From Pseudoxanthomonas broegbernensis (GTDB taxonomy: Bacteria > Pseudomonadota > Gammaproteobacteria > Xanthomonadales > Xanthomonadaceae): a stretch of DNA of 64,000 nucleotides. A model generated the notes under the pieces. That model was not told the origin of the DNA and did no database searches. It worked only from the letters and a program-made list of their open reading frames with translations. Made by a program: the position numbers and the translations under genes. The stretch spans positions 124,001 through 188,000 of the forward strand of contig NZ_JACHGU010000003.1 of the NCBI RefSeq assembly GCF_014202435.1. Reading direction: 5' to 3'. Positions 1 to 9,274 of the stretch are shown in pieces (position 1 is the stretch's first letter; each line of letters begins with the position of its first letter).

Positions 1-2349
1 GCCGCCGGCCAGGCCGCGCAGCAGCGATTCGGCTTCCTGCGGATCGGCCAGGGCCCGGTCCAGCTCCAGCGCGCGCTGCAACTGCGCGCGCAGCGCCGGA
101 TCGGACACCGTGTCCAGCGGAATACCCTCGCGCAGGTGGCTTCGCAGCAGGCGGTACGGCTCGCCCTGCGCCAGCACCTGGAAGTCCTCGGCGAACGCTT
201 CGGCTGGATCGACGCCCAGCGCGCGCAGGTAGGGTTCGCCCAGCTGCTGCAGGACCATGCCCAGGCGGTGATCGGGCATGGCCGCTTCGCCGAAGGTGTG
301 CAGGCCCAGCGGCATCGCGCCGCGCGCCAGCTCGTGCAGCTGCTCGTGCAGGACGCCGAAGAACCTCGGGAAGTCGGCATCGATCGCCGCGCGGCTCCAG
401 CCGATGTCGCCGGCGATCCCGGCCGCGAGCGCAGCGTCGCGCAGCGCATCCCGGGTGCGCTCACGCACGTCCCCTTCGTCCAGTTGCTGGTACTCGTGCA
501 CCAGCGCGTGGAGGTCGCGCAGTTCGTCGTACAGCCCGGCCGGGGCGAACGCCGGGGTCTGGTGGCTGATCGTCACCGCGCGGCCGCGCCGCTTGGCCTG
601 TACCGCTTCGCCGACGTTGTCCTGGATGTAGGGGTAGAACACCGGCAGGTCGCCGACGGCGAGGAACGGGTAATCGTTGACCCACAGCCCGCGGTCCTTG
701 CCCGGGGTCCATTCCTGGGTGCCATGGGTGCCGAAGTGGATCAGGGCGTCGGCGGCGAAGCCTTCGCGCACGAATTGGTAGGCGGCCAGGTAGTAGTGGC
801 TCGGCAGCGAGGCGGTGTCGTGGGTGGCCTGGCCGACCTGCCCAGCGCGGGGCGGCTGCGGCATCACCAGCAGCTGTCCCAGCTGCAGGCGCGGGAACAC
901 GAAAGCCGGCTCGCCGTCGATCCGGCGCACCGCCGGGTGGGTTTCCGGCTCGCCCCAGCGCTGCAGCAGCGCCTGGCGCTGCGCCGGCGGCAGGGTGTCG
1001 AGCCACCGGCGGTAGCGCGCGACCGGGAAGGCGGCCGCCAGGCCGCGCGCGAGCAGCGCATCCAGCGACTGCGGACGGTAGTAGCCGCCGAGCATCGCCT
1101 GCGCCTTTTCGATCAGATCGGCTTCGGCCATCGGCTGCACCTGGTAGCCCGCCGCCCGCAGGTCCTGGCCCAGCCGGACCAGGCTGCGCGGCACGTTGAG
1201 ATGCGAGGCGGACAGGTTCTTCTCGCCTTCCGGCGCGTTCCAGAACATGAGCGCGACGTGCTTGTCGGCCGCTGGCTTGGCCCTCAGCGCCACCAGCCGG
1301 GCGAGCTTGGCGGCCAGCGCCTCGACCTGTTCGGGGATGGCCACCGACTCGCCGTGCTCCACCGCGCCTAGCACCATTGGATCGCTCGCGCCCCAGCCTT
1401 CCGGCACCGCCAGGAAGGTGGCCACCAGCGACGGGCTGACGCCACTGGCGGCACCGCGCCAGTGCGCCGGATCGCCCTGGCGGTAATTCAGTGCCTGCAG
1501 CACCGGCACGTCCAACGCGAGGAATTCCTCAGCGCGCGCCTTGTCGTTCTGCAGGTGGGTGAGGTTGACGATCACCGCGACCGGAAGACCGCGCAGCGCC
1601 TGGGTCAGCCCCTGCGGATCGTCGTCGTCGAACCACAGGCCGAACACCTGTACCCCGTGCGCGGCACCGCGCTGGATCAGCGCATCCACCACCGCGGTCT
1701 GCATGGAAGCCACCGACCCCGGCGACACGAGCACGGCCACGCGGGCGCCGTCGTCGGTGGCCGGGCCGCCACGCCATGCCAGGTATTCCGCGGCGCTGGC
1801 GAACACGGTCGGCGCGGCTGGATCGTAGTAGCCGGTACGCGGCAACGGCCGCGGAGGCGGCACCGCGGCCAGGTCGCCGCCGCGGCGCCAGCGCGCGATG
1901 GCGTCGACCAGATGGCGGAAGTTCGCCTCGCCGCCGGCGGCGTAATAGCCCGCAAGCCGCATCGCCACGTCCTCGGGCAGCCCACCGGCGGCCGGGCGAC
2001 CGCCACCGACCTGGATCCAGGGCGTCCGGGTCGACTCCAGCGCACCGTCCAACCAGGCCTGCACCTGGGCGCGGTCGGACGGACGTGGCGTATCCAGCAG
2101 CAGCAGGTCGGCACCGGCGACGCGCCCGCCCGGGTCGCCACCATGCTCGATGGCGACGCGCTCGAAGGCCACGCCGGCTTCAGCTCCCCATTCGTGCAGC
2201 CGCGCGACCTTGCCCGGCAGCACGAAATCGTTGCTGAGCACCTTGACCCGCACCGGCGGCTCGGCCGCCGACGCCGCCCAGCACCATCCGAGCAGGAGCA
2301 ACAGCCATACAGGCGCCGGATGGCCCAATGCGTGCCAGCACCTGCGCAT
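1..2349 (-). CDS. CobN-like tetrapyrrole metal chelatase with signal peptide (3' end outside window)
   Basis: CobN/BchH-family large chelatase subunit; 783 codons are visible and the C-terminus lies beyond the left edge. The metal-chelatase signature HFGTHGTQEWTPGKDRG is present, followed by an IQDNVGEAVQAKRRG stretch typical of CobN. Unlike cytoplasmic cobaltochelatase, the N-terminus is a hydrophobic leader (PVWLLLLLGWCWAASAA) with an A-x-A cleavage site, so the protein is predicted to be periplasmic. Its ATG overlaps the stop of the upstream TonB receptor by one base (TGATG), so the two are co-transcribed and probably translationally coupled. Exported CobN homologues beside TonB receptors are known as HmuS-type proteins linked to heme or cobamide use. 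No cobS/cobT partner or cobalamin biosynthesis gene is visible here, so a de-chelating or uptake role is as likely as cobalt insertion. Family is secure; substrate is inferred. Confidence 0.85.
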   Translation of the reverse strand, partial: MRRCWHALGHPAPVWLLLLLGWCWAASAAEPPVRVKVLSNDFVLPGKVARLHEWGAEAGVAFERVAIEHGGDPGGRVAGADLLLLDTPRPSDRAQVQAWLDGALESTRTPWIQVGGGRPAAGGLPEDVAMRLAGYYAAGGEANFRHLVDAIARWRRGGDLAAVPPPRPLPRTGYYDPAAPTVFASAAEYLAWRGGPATDDGARVAVLVSPGSVASMQTAVVDALIQRGAAHGVQVFGLWFDDDDPQGLTQALRGLPVAVIVNLTHLQNDKARAEEFLALDVPVLQALNYRQGDPAHWRGAASGVSPSLVATFLAVPEGWGASDPMVLGAVEHGESVAIPEQVEALAAKLARLVALRAKPAADKHVALMFWNAPEGEKNLSASHLNVPRSLVRLGQDLRAAGYQVQPMAEADLIEKAQAMLGGYYRPQSLDALLARGLAAAFPVARYRRWLDTLPPAQRQALLQRWGEPETHPAVRRIDGEPAFVFPRLQLGQLLVMPQPPRAGQVGQATHDTASLPSHYYLAAYQFVREGFAADALIHFGTHGTQEWTPGKDRGLWVNDYPFLAVGDLPVFYPYIQDNVGEAVQAKRRGRAVTISHQTPAFAPAGLYDELRDLHALVHEYQQLDEGDVRERTRDALRDAALAAGIAGDIGWSRAAIDADFPRFFGVLHEQLHELARGAMPLGLHTFGEAAMPDHRLGMVLQQLGEPYLRALGVDPAEAFAEDFQVLAQGEPYRLLRSHLREGIPLDTVSDPALRAQLQRALELDRALADPQEAESLLRGLAGG

Positions 2350-4271
2350 CAGAAGCCCAGGTCGATGCCGACATTGAAGTAGCGCCCGGTCTCCGCGTAG
2401 GCGTACAGTGCCGAGTGCTCGGTCGGACGCTCGTCGGCCAGGTTCTCGACGCTGGCCCGCAGGCGCACGCGGTCGGTGATGCGATAGCCCAGATCCAGCG
2501 ACCACAGGGCGTAGGCCGGCAGCTTCACCTGGGTCATGCCGGAGGTCTGCCACTGCGTCCCGTGGTACTCGCCGCGCAGGCCGGCACGCAGGTTGGTGCC
2601 ATTCCAGCCCAGTCGCGCCGCACCACTGTGACGGGAACGCTCGGCCAGCGGCAGGCCGGTGCTGCGATCCTCCGGATCCAGCCAGGAGTAGTTGGCATCC
2701 AGGACGAACCCGGCCGAAAACTCGGCCTTCGCCGAAATTTCCAGACCCTGGATCCGGGCTTCAGCCACGTTGATGTAGTTGCGCACCTCCGCGCCACGGA
2801 TGCCGCAACGGGCCACGCACAGTGTCTGAACCAGGTCCTCCAGATCATTGCGGAACAGTGCAGCCTCCAGCTGCCATGCGCCCTGCCGCCAGCCGGCGGC
2901 CAGTTCGTAGGTAGTGACAGTCTCGGGCTTCAGGTCCGGGTTGCCGTAGATGGTGAAGCGTCCACCACCGCCGACCGCGGAGTACTCCGGGGAGAGCTGC
3001 TTCAGGCTCGGCGCCTTGAAGCCGCTGCCCACGCCGCCCTTGATCAGCAAGCGGTCGTTGACGTGATAGACGCTGTAGGCACGCGGGCTGTGGTGCCAGC
3101 CGAACTTCTCGTGGAGGTCGGCACGGCTGCCGAGAACCAGCGACCATGCCTCGGTCAGGTCGATCTCGTCCTGGGCGAACACCGCGCGCTGGATGGTTTC
3201 GGCATGGCCGCTGGCGGCCACGGTGTTGTCATCGAGCTGCTCCTGGCGCCATTCTCCACCGACCGTGACGCGGTGGCGGTCACCCAGCGGTACGCTCAAG
3301 TGCCCGTCGACGATGTCCTCGAGCAGGCTCTGGGGGCGTGTGGCATCGCCACGGGAGCGCCGGTTCTCGCGGTCCAGGGTCGACCGGTACGCGCGGGCGA
3401 CGCTCTCGCCCCAGCGCCATTGCCCGCGGTGCGTGAGCGAGGTCTGCCTGCGCTCGACGTCGTCGATGGTTTCATAGACGTAGGGCGCGCCACCTGCCTG
3501 CAATGCATTGCGCCAGCGCTTGTCCTTGCCCTGAAGGTGGCTGAAATCGATGCGCTGCGCCTCGCCCGGGGTCCAGGTCAGGACCAGGTTGCCGCTATGC
3601 GAGTCTCGGCCCTCCTGCTCGGAGACGCGTTCGTCGGCCGGATCGGCGATGTCACCCTTGTGCCGGGTCTCACCGTAGAAGCTCAGGCCAAGCTGGTTCT
3701 CGACCAGCGGGCCGCCCGCATAGAAGGCTCCCTGGTAGGTATTGCCGCCACGCCCGCCGGCAACACTGCCGCCATTCCAGGTGGCGCTGCCCCGCCAATC
3801 GTCGGTTGCACGGCGGGTGATGACGTTGACCACGCCGCCGAGCGCCTCGGAGCCATAGAGCGACGACATCGGCCCGCGCACCACCTCGATGCGCTCGATC
3901 GCCTCGGCTGGAATCCAGCCCAAGTCGAAGTCGGCATGGGCGATCGCATCGCTGGCGGCGTTGATCCGGCGGCCGTCGACCAGCGTCAGGGTGTACTCGC
4001 TGTCCATGCCGCGGACTCGAACGCCGCGGCGGGTCAGGCCGATACCGCTCAGGACCACACCGGGCGTCCCGCGCAGTGCGTCGGACAGATCCTGCACCGG
4101 CCGCTGGCGCAGTTCCTCCCGGGTTATGACAGAGATCGAGGCAGGTGCGTCGTCCAGGTTCTGCTCGGTACGTGTGGCGGTGACGACAACACGTTCCAGA
4201 TCGGTGGCCGACGGTTCACGGGCGACTGCAGCACAGGTGCAAAACGCCAGCAGGAATAGTGCGCCACGCAT
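2349..4271 (-). CDS. TonB-dependent outer-membrane receptor (CirA/HmuR/BtuB-like)
   Basis: 640-residue TonB-dependent receptor. It has a short signal peptide ending in AVA, then a TonB-box-like segment (LERVVVTATR, about residue 25), a plug domain with DALRGTPGVV and RIEVVRGPMSSLYGSEALGG motifs, and a beta-barrel with the PSLKQLSPEY-type signature and a terminal aromatic residue (GIDLGF). It would import a metal-siderophore, heme or cobamide across the outer membrane using TonB/ExbBD energy. The start is supported by an AAGGGT ribosome-binding site. The gene is directly coupled to a periplasmic CobN-like protein, which favours a tetrapyrrole ligand. A Fur-like AT-rich element lies 20-45 bases upstream. 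The ligand cannot be read from sequence. Confidence 0.93.
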   Translation of the reverse strand: MRGALFLLAFCTCAAVAREPSATDLERVVVTATRTEQNLDDAPASISVITREELRQRPVQDLSDALRGTPGVVLSGIGLTRRGVRVRGMDSEYTLTLVDGRRINAASDAIAHADFDLGWIPAEAIERIEVVRGPMSSLYGSEALGGVVNVITRRATDDWRGSATWNGGSVAGGRGGNTYQGAFYAGGPLVENQLGLSFYGETRHKGDIADPADERVSEQEGRDSHSGNLVLTWTPGEAQRIDFSHLQGKDKRWRNALQAGGAPYVYETIDDVERRQTSLTHRGQWRWGESVARAYRSTLDRENRRSRGDATRPQSLLEDIVDGHLSVPLGDRHRVTVGGEWRQEQLDDNTVAASGHAETIQRAVFAQDEIDLTEAWSLVLGSRADLHEKFGWHHSPRAYSVYHVNDRLLIKGGVGSGFKAPSLKQLSPEYSAVGGGGRFTIYGNPDLKPETVTTYELAAGWRQGAWQLEAALFRNDLEDLVQTLCVARCGIRGAEVRNYINVAEARIQGLEISAKAEFSAGFVLDANYSWLDPEDRSTGLPLAERSRHSGAARLGWNGTNLRAGLRGEYHGTQWQTSGMTQVKLPAYALWSLDLGYRITDRVRLRASVENLADERPTEHSALYAYAETGRYFNVGIDLGF

Positions 4272-4289
4272 CAGATTGACCCTTGTTTA

Positions 4290-4315
4290 TATTTAATGTT
4301 ATATCATATCATTTC
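4290..4315 (-). promoter_or_regulatory. Fur-box-like AT-rich element upstream of TonB receptor
   Basis: On the minus strand this reads TGATATGATATAACATTA, an imperfect match to the repeated GATAAT hexamers of Fur boxes. It is almost pure A/T inside a high-GC region and lies just upstream of the receptor ribosome-binding site, where Fur would block transcription. The match is partial, so the call is tentative. Confidence 0.45.
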
Positions 4316-4851
4316 AGCACAAATCCTTCATCTATACAAGCCAAGCCGGGCCTCGGCCCTGCACGTGAACTTCCAAGTCAATGCGTCCACCTCCTAGAAG
4401 GCGCTAATGCGCCCTCCCATGCGCCTCTAGACACCGGCCGCGATCAGTGATCAGTCGACCAAGCGTGAGACTCTAGATGTGGATTCATTTGGACTGCGCC
4501 CGGTGGGCAAGCAGCAAACTTGACTGAAATCGCACGGCCGCTAATGGATTAGCCGCTATTCGAATCGACAGGCCACTCTCGGCCACAAGCGGCCATTCAG
4601 ATCGATGAGCAGGCAACACCAGAGTCCTGCACTTCCGCGCTCATACGCGTGCCGTGGCGCGACGACCCGTTCCGCAGGTAATCAATATCCTACTGCCGGA
4701 AGCTTGGGCGATCTATTGGGCCTCAGTCCCGAGACCCTCGTGCACCGCACCGCGCTGGGCCGCGAGACAGCCGACGCGCTTTTCTGGTGCAGTACGCGAA
4801 GTGGCTCGAGACCGTGACGGCCTTCCGCGCGAAAGCGACTCGTGCCCGTAA
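4316..4851. other. Gene-poor left edge of the accessory region
   Basis: About 540 bases with no convincing full gene. One plus-strand frame ends in a coding-like tail (FLVQYAKWLETVTAFRAKA then TGA at 4856-4858), which could be the last remnant of a degraded gene. No tRNA, riboswitch or integrase is recognised. The stretch separates the receptor promoter from the end of hamB. Confidence 0.4.
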
Positions 4852-4880
4852 GGCCTGAGCCGAATCACTCGGCTCAGGCC
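4852..4880. terminator. Symmetric hairpin at end of hamB (bidirectional terminator candidate)
   Basis: Perfect 12-bp inverted repeat (GGCCTGAGCCGA / TCGGCTCAGGCC) with a five-base loop. The hamB stop codon (4874-4876) lies in one arm, and a plus-strand stop of the remnant frame lies in the other. There is no long T tract, so efficiency is uncertain. Confidence 0.55.
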
Positions 4881-7852
4881 AGATCCTTGAGCGTGTTGGC
4901 GTAGATCAGGTCGCCCAAATAGGCGCGCCACTCGGCCTCATGCTGGCGAAGCCCGTCGCGCGCGTTGGCCTTGATATTCGTGAGATCCGGCGGCGGCGCA
5001 CGTTGAGAGATGGCGTTGCCCAGCGCCACGTAGGCTCGACGGTGACGCACGCCCAACTCCGCGAGCAATCGCGCAGCGACATTCGGCGCACCAAAGCGCA
5101 GCTGTTGCGTGAAGTTCGACACGCCCGCCGCGAGTTCCAAGCCATCGGCCTGCAGGCGGCGCGCCAGCAGGCTCAGGCCCTGCTCCACCAGCGTTTGCAG
5201 GGTGTAGGTGATTGCTCGCGTGTGAAGGGCCAGCAAGTCGTCCATGTCGATCTGCAGTCGTTGACCGATCTCGACGAACGACTCTCCCAACATCCAGCGT
5301 CGGACGATCTCGAAGAAACGCGGCTTCGCGACTTCCGCCTGATCTGCCTCGACACGAAACCCCTGCAGCACCGCGTGCTGCAGTTCGTCGTGCGTCCAGG
5401 CCCATTCTAGGATGACCGTGCGCAATCCATCATCCAGGACATCGACCGGATCCTGCCAATTCGGCCGAGCCGGCCACAGCCCGGCCGATACCGATGCGAG
5501 CATGCGCACCTTAGCGCCCGTCTCGCGTACCCATGCCAACTGGCCGGTAGGTCGCAAGCCAATGAGCCGGCGAGCCCGTAGCTCGAAGACATCGCGCAGC
5601 AACTCCGCCTGGGCGGGTTCCAACTGCCTAGCCGCAAAGGTCTGCTCGGCGAGTTCCCGAGCGCGTGCGACGAACAGATCTTCTCCCACCTCCTCGGAAA
5701 TGAGGTCGATCAACGTCGAGTCGACGCCGTCCACGACGGGGTAGACGGCACCGACGCCCTCGAGGAACTCGTTGCTCAGCGCCATTCCCTGTCGTGCGAG
5801 GAAGTTGCTCAATTGCCGAACCAGGCTCACCAATGAGCCGCGCACCGACTCACCGGCGCCTTGCGCCGCGACCGGCAGCACCAGCCCCCATTGGCTGGGG
5901 TTGGCACAGATCACCAAGCCCTTGGTGTTCACGCCCGCGCGACCGGCGCGGCCAACCAGATTCTTGATGTCCCGCGCGAGCATGGCTTCGGGCTGCTGCC
6001 TACCGGGTCTGCGACGCTGCACCGAGTATAGGACTAGGCTCCGGATGGGTAGGTTGACGCCCTCGGCCAGCGTGCTTGTGCAGATCACCAGACGAACCGC
6101 GTTGTCCCGGATCAACGCCTCCAGGACTTCGCGTGTCTCTTGCGGAATGTCGCCGTGATGAAGCACTGCACCATGGCGCACGGCTTGCGAGCCGATCCAC
6201 GCGGCCCCGTACTCGGCCTCTATGTAGGCGATGCACGGTGGCAAGGCCCCGGGTTGCGCGTAGTTCATAGGCGCTGGCAACGGCAGCGGTTGCGCCAACT
6301 GGTTGACGAGTTCTCTCGCGAGGCCCTCGGCTCCCTGGTCGCCTCGCTTGTTGGCGGCGAAGATCGCGGTGGTCCCCATCGGCAGGAGCTTTCGGGCGGC
6401 GGCGACAGCCTGAGTCTTGACAGAGGCGAAGCCGTAGGTGTTCTGGCGCCGCGTAAGTGGATTGGCGAAGGTGAAGCTGTTGCGATCCAGGAAGCGATCG
6501 AGGGTGAAACGCCGCTCGGGCGCTTCGTGCGGGTGCATGGCCAAGCGAATGGTCGCGGCCGCGCCGGTGCCCAGCGGCTGAAGCACGGCGAACTCGGCGG
6601 TCGCAGGGCGATAGGCGCTACGAATGACCGTCTGGTCGGTGCCGCCGAGCCACGCATTGATCTCCTCAATGTTGGGCACGATGGCGGATACGAAGACGAA
6701 GCGCGGTGCGGCCCCGGCACGTGACTTCATGCGCGCCAGCAGCAACTCGAGGCCGATGCCCCGCGCATCGCTGTCCAACAAGTGGCCCTCGTCGCAGATC
6801 ACCAATGAAATGCGCTGGGCGAAGGCCGGCTCGGCGCTGAGGATTCCCGACAGCGACTCGGGCGTCGCCACCATTGCCCGGATCTGGTCCAGGCCGTGGA
6901 CTTCGTCGCCCGAGGGCACCGTGCCACCGTACGCGCAACGCGCAGGCAAGCCCATCGCGTTCAAGCGGGTGACGAGGGTTCCTTTCAGTTCCGAGGCGAG
7001 GGAGCGGAATGGCACGAGCAGCACAGCGACATCATTGGGATGGGCGCTCAGGTGCCAGTAGAGCAGGGTCTCGCACAGCGTCGTCTTGCCGGCGCCGGTT
7101 GGCATTTGCATCGCGTAGCTGTTCGCGTTGGTCAGCAACCCGCCGTGAATGGCCTGGATCTGCGAGGGAAAGAACTCCCAGCTCGAGGGCTGTCGGTCGA
7201 CCAGCGAACGCACCAGCGGCGTCCAGAACGGGCTGGCGCCCTGAGGCAGGACCGCACGCAAGTTGGTCTGCTGGAAACGCTCGAGCAGGCCGCGCAGCAG
7301 CCGCGCCACGATCCAAATCTCGGGGCCCTCTTCCAAGGCGCGGGCCTCTCGCTCCCGCAGTGCCGCGCCCCGCAACGCAATGCGATCTAGGTCGCCAGCT
7401 TTGAGCTCGTCCTGGACCGCACGCGAAAAATCGGACTGCAACGTCCCAGGTCGCGCCAGAAAGTCATAGCAGGCAGCGCGCAGGCTGGCCGGGTTGGCCG
7501 GCCGTGCAGAACGCCGCATCACCAAGCACGCCGATGCGGGGAAATCGCCGAAATAGAACGCCGCCGCGGCGAACAACGTTGCGTCCTCGCGGGAAATTCC
7601 CCGATCACCCAATTGGTCCTCGGTCATCTCAACTGAGAACTGCAAGAACGCGTTACCCAGCTGCGCCCAGTCCGCGGGAACGACCTGGGGTTGGTGCAGG
7701 TTGGCGAACAGCTCCCCGACCAGGGATATGTAGTAATCGTCGAGGCGATGGTCGATGGCCCCAAGCTCGATTGGCAGTTGCGCGAACTGGAAGTGACGCA
7801 GGTGCCGGGCGGTATCGGCATTGTTGATCCACCGCTGCAGGGACGGGCGCAT
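4874..7852 (-). CDS. hamB: Hachiman defence helicase HamB
   Basis: 992-residue superfamily 2 helicase. Walker A is PTGAGKTT (residues 251-258) and Walker B is DEGH (354-357). A Ski2-like STLAEGVNLP motif and NLVGRAGRAG (motif VI) follow, with a long C-terminal region. Hachiman HamB is a large Ski2-like helicase paired with the DUF1837 protein HamA. In the family, HamB is the DNA-sensing ATPase that holds the HamA nuclease inactive until phage infection releases it, after which cell DNA is degraded. The frame is open further upstream, but that part overlaps hamA in another frame and reads as nonsense. The ATG at 7852 gives a normal N-terminus and lies two bases after the hamA stop. All helicase motifs look intact. 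Confidence 0.9.
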   Translation of the reverse strand: MRPSLQRWINNADTARHLRHFQFAQLPIELGAIDHRLDDYYISLVGELFANLHQPQVVPADWAQLGNAFLQFSVEMTEDQLGDRGISREDATLFAAAAFYFGDFPASACLVMRRSARPANPASLRAACYDFLARPGTLQSDFSRAVQDELKAGDLDRIALRGAALREREARALEEGPEIWIVARLLRGLLERFQQTNLRAVLPQGASPFWTPLVRSLVDRQPSSWEFFPSQIQAIHGGLLTNANSYAMQMPTGAGKTTLCETLLYWHLSAHPNDVAVLLVPFRSLASELKGTLVTRLNAMGLPARCAYGGTVPSGDEVHGLDQIRAMVATPESLSGILSAEPAFAQRISLVICDEGHLLDSDARGIGLELLLARMKSRAGAAPRFVFVSAIVPNIEEINAWLGGTDQTVIRSAYRPATAEFAVLQPLGTGAAATIRLAMHPHEAPERRFTLDRFLDRNSFTFANPLTRRQNTYGFASVKTQAVAAARKLLPMGTTAIFAANKRGDQGAEGLARELVNQLAQPLPLPAPMNYAQPGALPPCIAYIEAEYGAAWIGSQAVRHGAVLHHGDIPQETREVLEALIRDNAVRLVICTSTLAEGVNLPIRSLVLYSVQRRRPGRQQPEAMLARDIKNLVGRAGRAGVNTKGLVICANPSQWGLVLPVAAQGAGESVRGSLVSLVRQLSNFLARQGMALSNEFLEGVGAVYPVVDGVDSTLIDLISEEVGEDLFVARARELAEQTFAARQLEPAQAELLRDVFELRARRLIGLRPTGQLAWVRETGAKVRMLASVSAGLWPARPNWQDPVDVLDDGLRTVILEWAWTHDELQHAVLQGFRVEADQAEVAKPRFFEIVRRWMLGESFVEIGQRLQIDMDDLLALHTRAITYTLQTLVEQGLSLLARRLQADGLELAAGVSNFTQQLRFGAPNVAARLLAELGVRHRRAYVALGNAISQRAPPPDLTNIKANARDGLRQHEAEWRAYLGDLIYANTLKDLA

Positions 7853-7854
7853 GA

Positions 7855-8646
7855 CTAAGCCGAGGCCTGCGCGGCAGCGAATGCCGCCGTGTACGTCTGA
7901 TGCAGGTTTGGCACGCCGATCACGACGAGGGTGAACTCCGGATCGGCCACGCTCGGCGCCGCGACCAGCTCGTTGGTCAACAGCGCGTTGCAGATGACAG
8001 CCACCGCGCGAAAACGCTTGGCGACCGGCGGGCTGTCCACGGCTTGGATGAATCGATCCAGCAGCGGCAGGTCGACATCCCCGAGGTCCGTGGTCAGGGC
8101 CCGCTCGCGCAACCACACCAACGTGCTGGCCAGGCGGCTGGTTCGATCCTTCTTGCAGTCGGCAATGGCATCCGCGATCGGGGTGGACGTGCCGGCGGTG
8201 GCCTTGGCCTTGACCTCGGCACACAGGATCGCGTCCGCCTCACTGGGATGCGGACGGTTCGGCATCACGAAATGCACCACGTCCGACTTGGGCGCCGGCT
8301 TGGTCCGGTCCTGCTTCAGGCGCCACTTCTTCGGACCGATGGCGGTGGCCGGCAGTTCGCGGGCCGCCTGATAGAAATAGCCGAGCACCTCGCCGAAATC
8401 GCCGGACATGGTCGCCCCGGCGTCGGGAAGCTTCGAATGGACGATCTCGGCACGCGTCACGCCTGGTCGCTGCGCGGCGGCATCGAGATCGGCGTCGGTG
8501 ATGTAGCAACGCCTGAGTGGCACGCCGATGCTTTCCGCCAGTTGCGCGGCACTCGCCGGGCTGACATGGATTAGGACGTATGGCTGGTCCTGCGCGTGTG
8601 CGAACCACGGCACGGCGTCCACGAAATCAATCCCAAGTTCATCCAT
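7855..8646 (-). CDS. hamA: Hachiman effector nuclease HamA (DUF1837)
   Basis: 263-residue protein of the DUF1837/HamA family, in the standard order directly before hamB (two-base gap). A PD-(D/E)xK-like nuclease core can be seen: Glu86 in GDFGEVLGYFYQ, Asp122 in KSDVVHF, and E144-V-K146 in AILCAEVKAK. HamA is the DNase effector released by HamB in Hachiman immunity. The reading frame stays open upstream to 9063. The ATG at 8646 is preferred because a G-rich ribosome-binding site precedes it and MDELGIDFVD looks like a native N-terminus. The upstream in-frame extension is described separately. Confidence 0.87.
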   Translation of the reverse strand: MDELGIDFVDAVPWFAHAQDQPYVLIHVSPASAAQLAESIGVPLRRCYITDADLDAAAQRPGVTRAEIVHSKLPDAGATMSGDFGEVLGYFYQAARELPATAIGPKKWRLKQDRTKPAPKSDVVHFVMPNRPHPSEADAILCAEVKAKATAGTSTPIADAIADCKKDRTSRLASTLVWLRERALTTDLGDVDLPLLDRFIQAVDSPPVAKRFRAVAVICNALLTNELVAAPSVADPEFTLVVIGVPNLHQTYTAAFAAAQASA

Positions 8647-9063
8647 GGTGCTGCCCCCCCCTGCAGTCGGCGTCAGTGTGCCCGACTTTTCCGAAGGTCG
8701 GAAGCAAGGGATGCCCGCGAAGCCTGGCCTTGCTCGAGGGCAGATCGCTTTCTCAGGCTGAGGGGCGGTGATCACGGCGACGGTCTTCCGGACCGATACC
8801 AGATTCCCACTGTCTACCCGCGGCATCTGCCGGGATGGCTCGCCATCGAGTGCGAGAAATTTCTTATCCTCCTCGGGTCGGAAGCCGCCCTCCCTACCCC
8901 CGATAAGCCTGCCTAAACCCATGCTCGCAATCAGCGATAGCCACTGGCCAAAGCGGCGATACTCGCCATAGCCTGGATCGGCCTTCTCGCAGGTGTCCGG
9001 AAAGTTAGGGTGAACCCGGGTAGAACGCGCCGTCGCCCGCAAAAAATAGATGAATTCGATCAC
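8647..9063 (-). other. Open frame fused in phase upstream of hamA; possible gene remnant
   Basis: About 140 codons remain open in the hamA frame from a GTG at 9063. The first part (for example EYRRFGQWLSLIASMGLG and RPEEDKKFLALDGEP) has normal protein-like composition. The last 40 codons before hamA (rich in P, R, G) do not. It may be the 5' part of a degraded gene whose stop was lost, or simply non-coding leader. I recognise no family. If translated it would add about 139 residues to HamA. Confidence 0.3.
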
Positions 9064-9274
9064 TCCCGCCAGCCCGCCCGAAGGCGGACCGGCAGACTCA
9101 ACTATGGCGCTTGCTTTTCATTTCGCTAGACACGCACGCAGTGCAGATACACGTCAAGTCCGAACAGGGCGTACTCGTACACCACGAAAACGCCAATCAC
9201 CTTCAACGTTTCCCCTCCCTCTGGCACCATCCCTTTGGATCTGGGTCCCTTCCCGCTGTCGCCATGGCGCCGTC

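Noticed and set aside
136-1371. Long plus-strand open frame over the CobN-like gene
   Set aside because: It is the mirror of a well-conserved minus-strand chelatase; its composition (Arg/Ala/Gln-rich, no motifs) is that of an antisense frame in high-GC DNA. The same applies to the long antisense frames over gyrA, dnaE2, ispG and the GGDEF-EAL gene.
4272-4873. Cobalamin riboswitch upstream of the TonB receptor
   Set aside because: No B12-box-like or cobalamin-riboswitch core sequence could be found on the minus strand; the AT-rich site is better explained as Fur-like.
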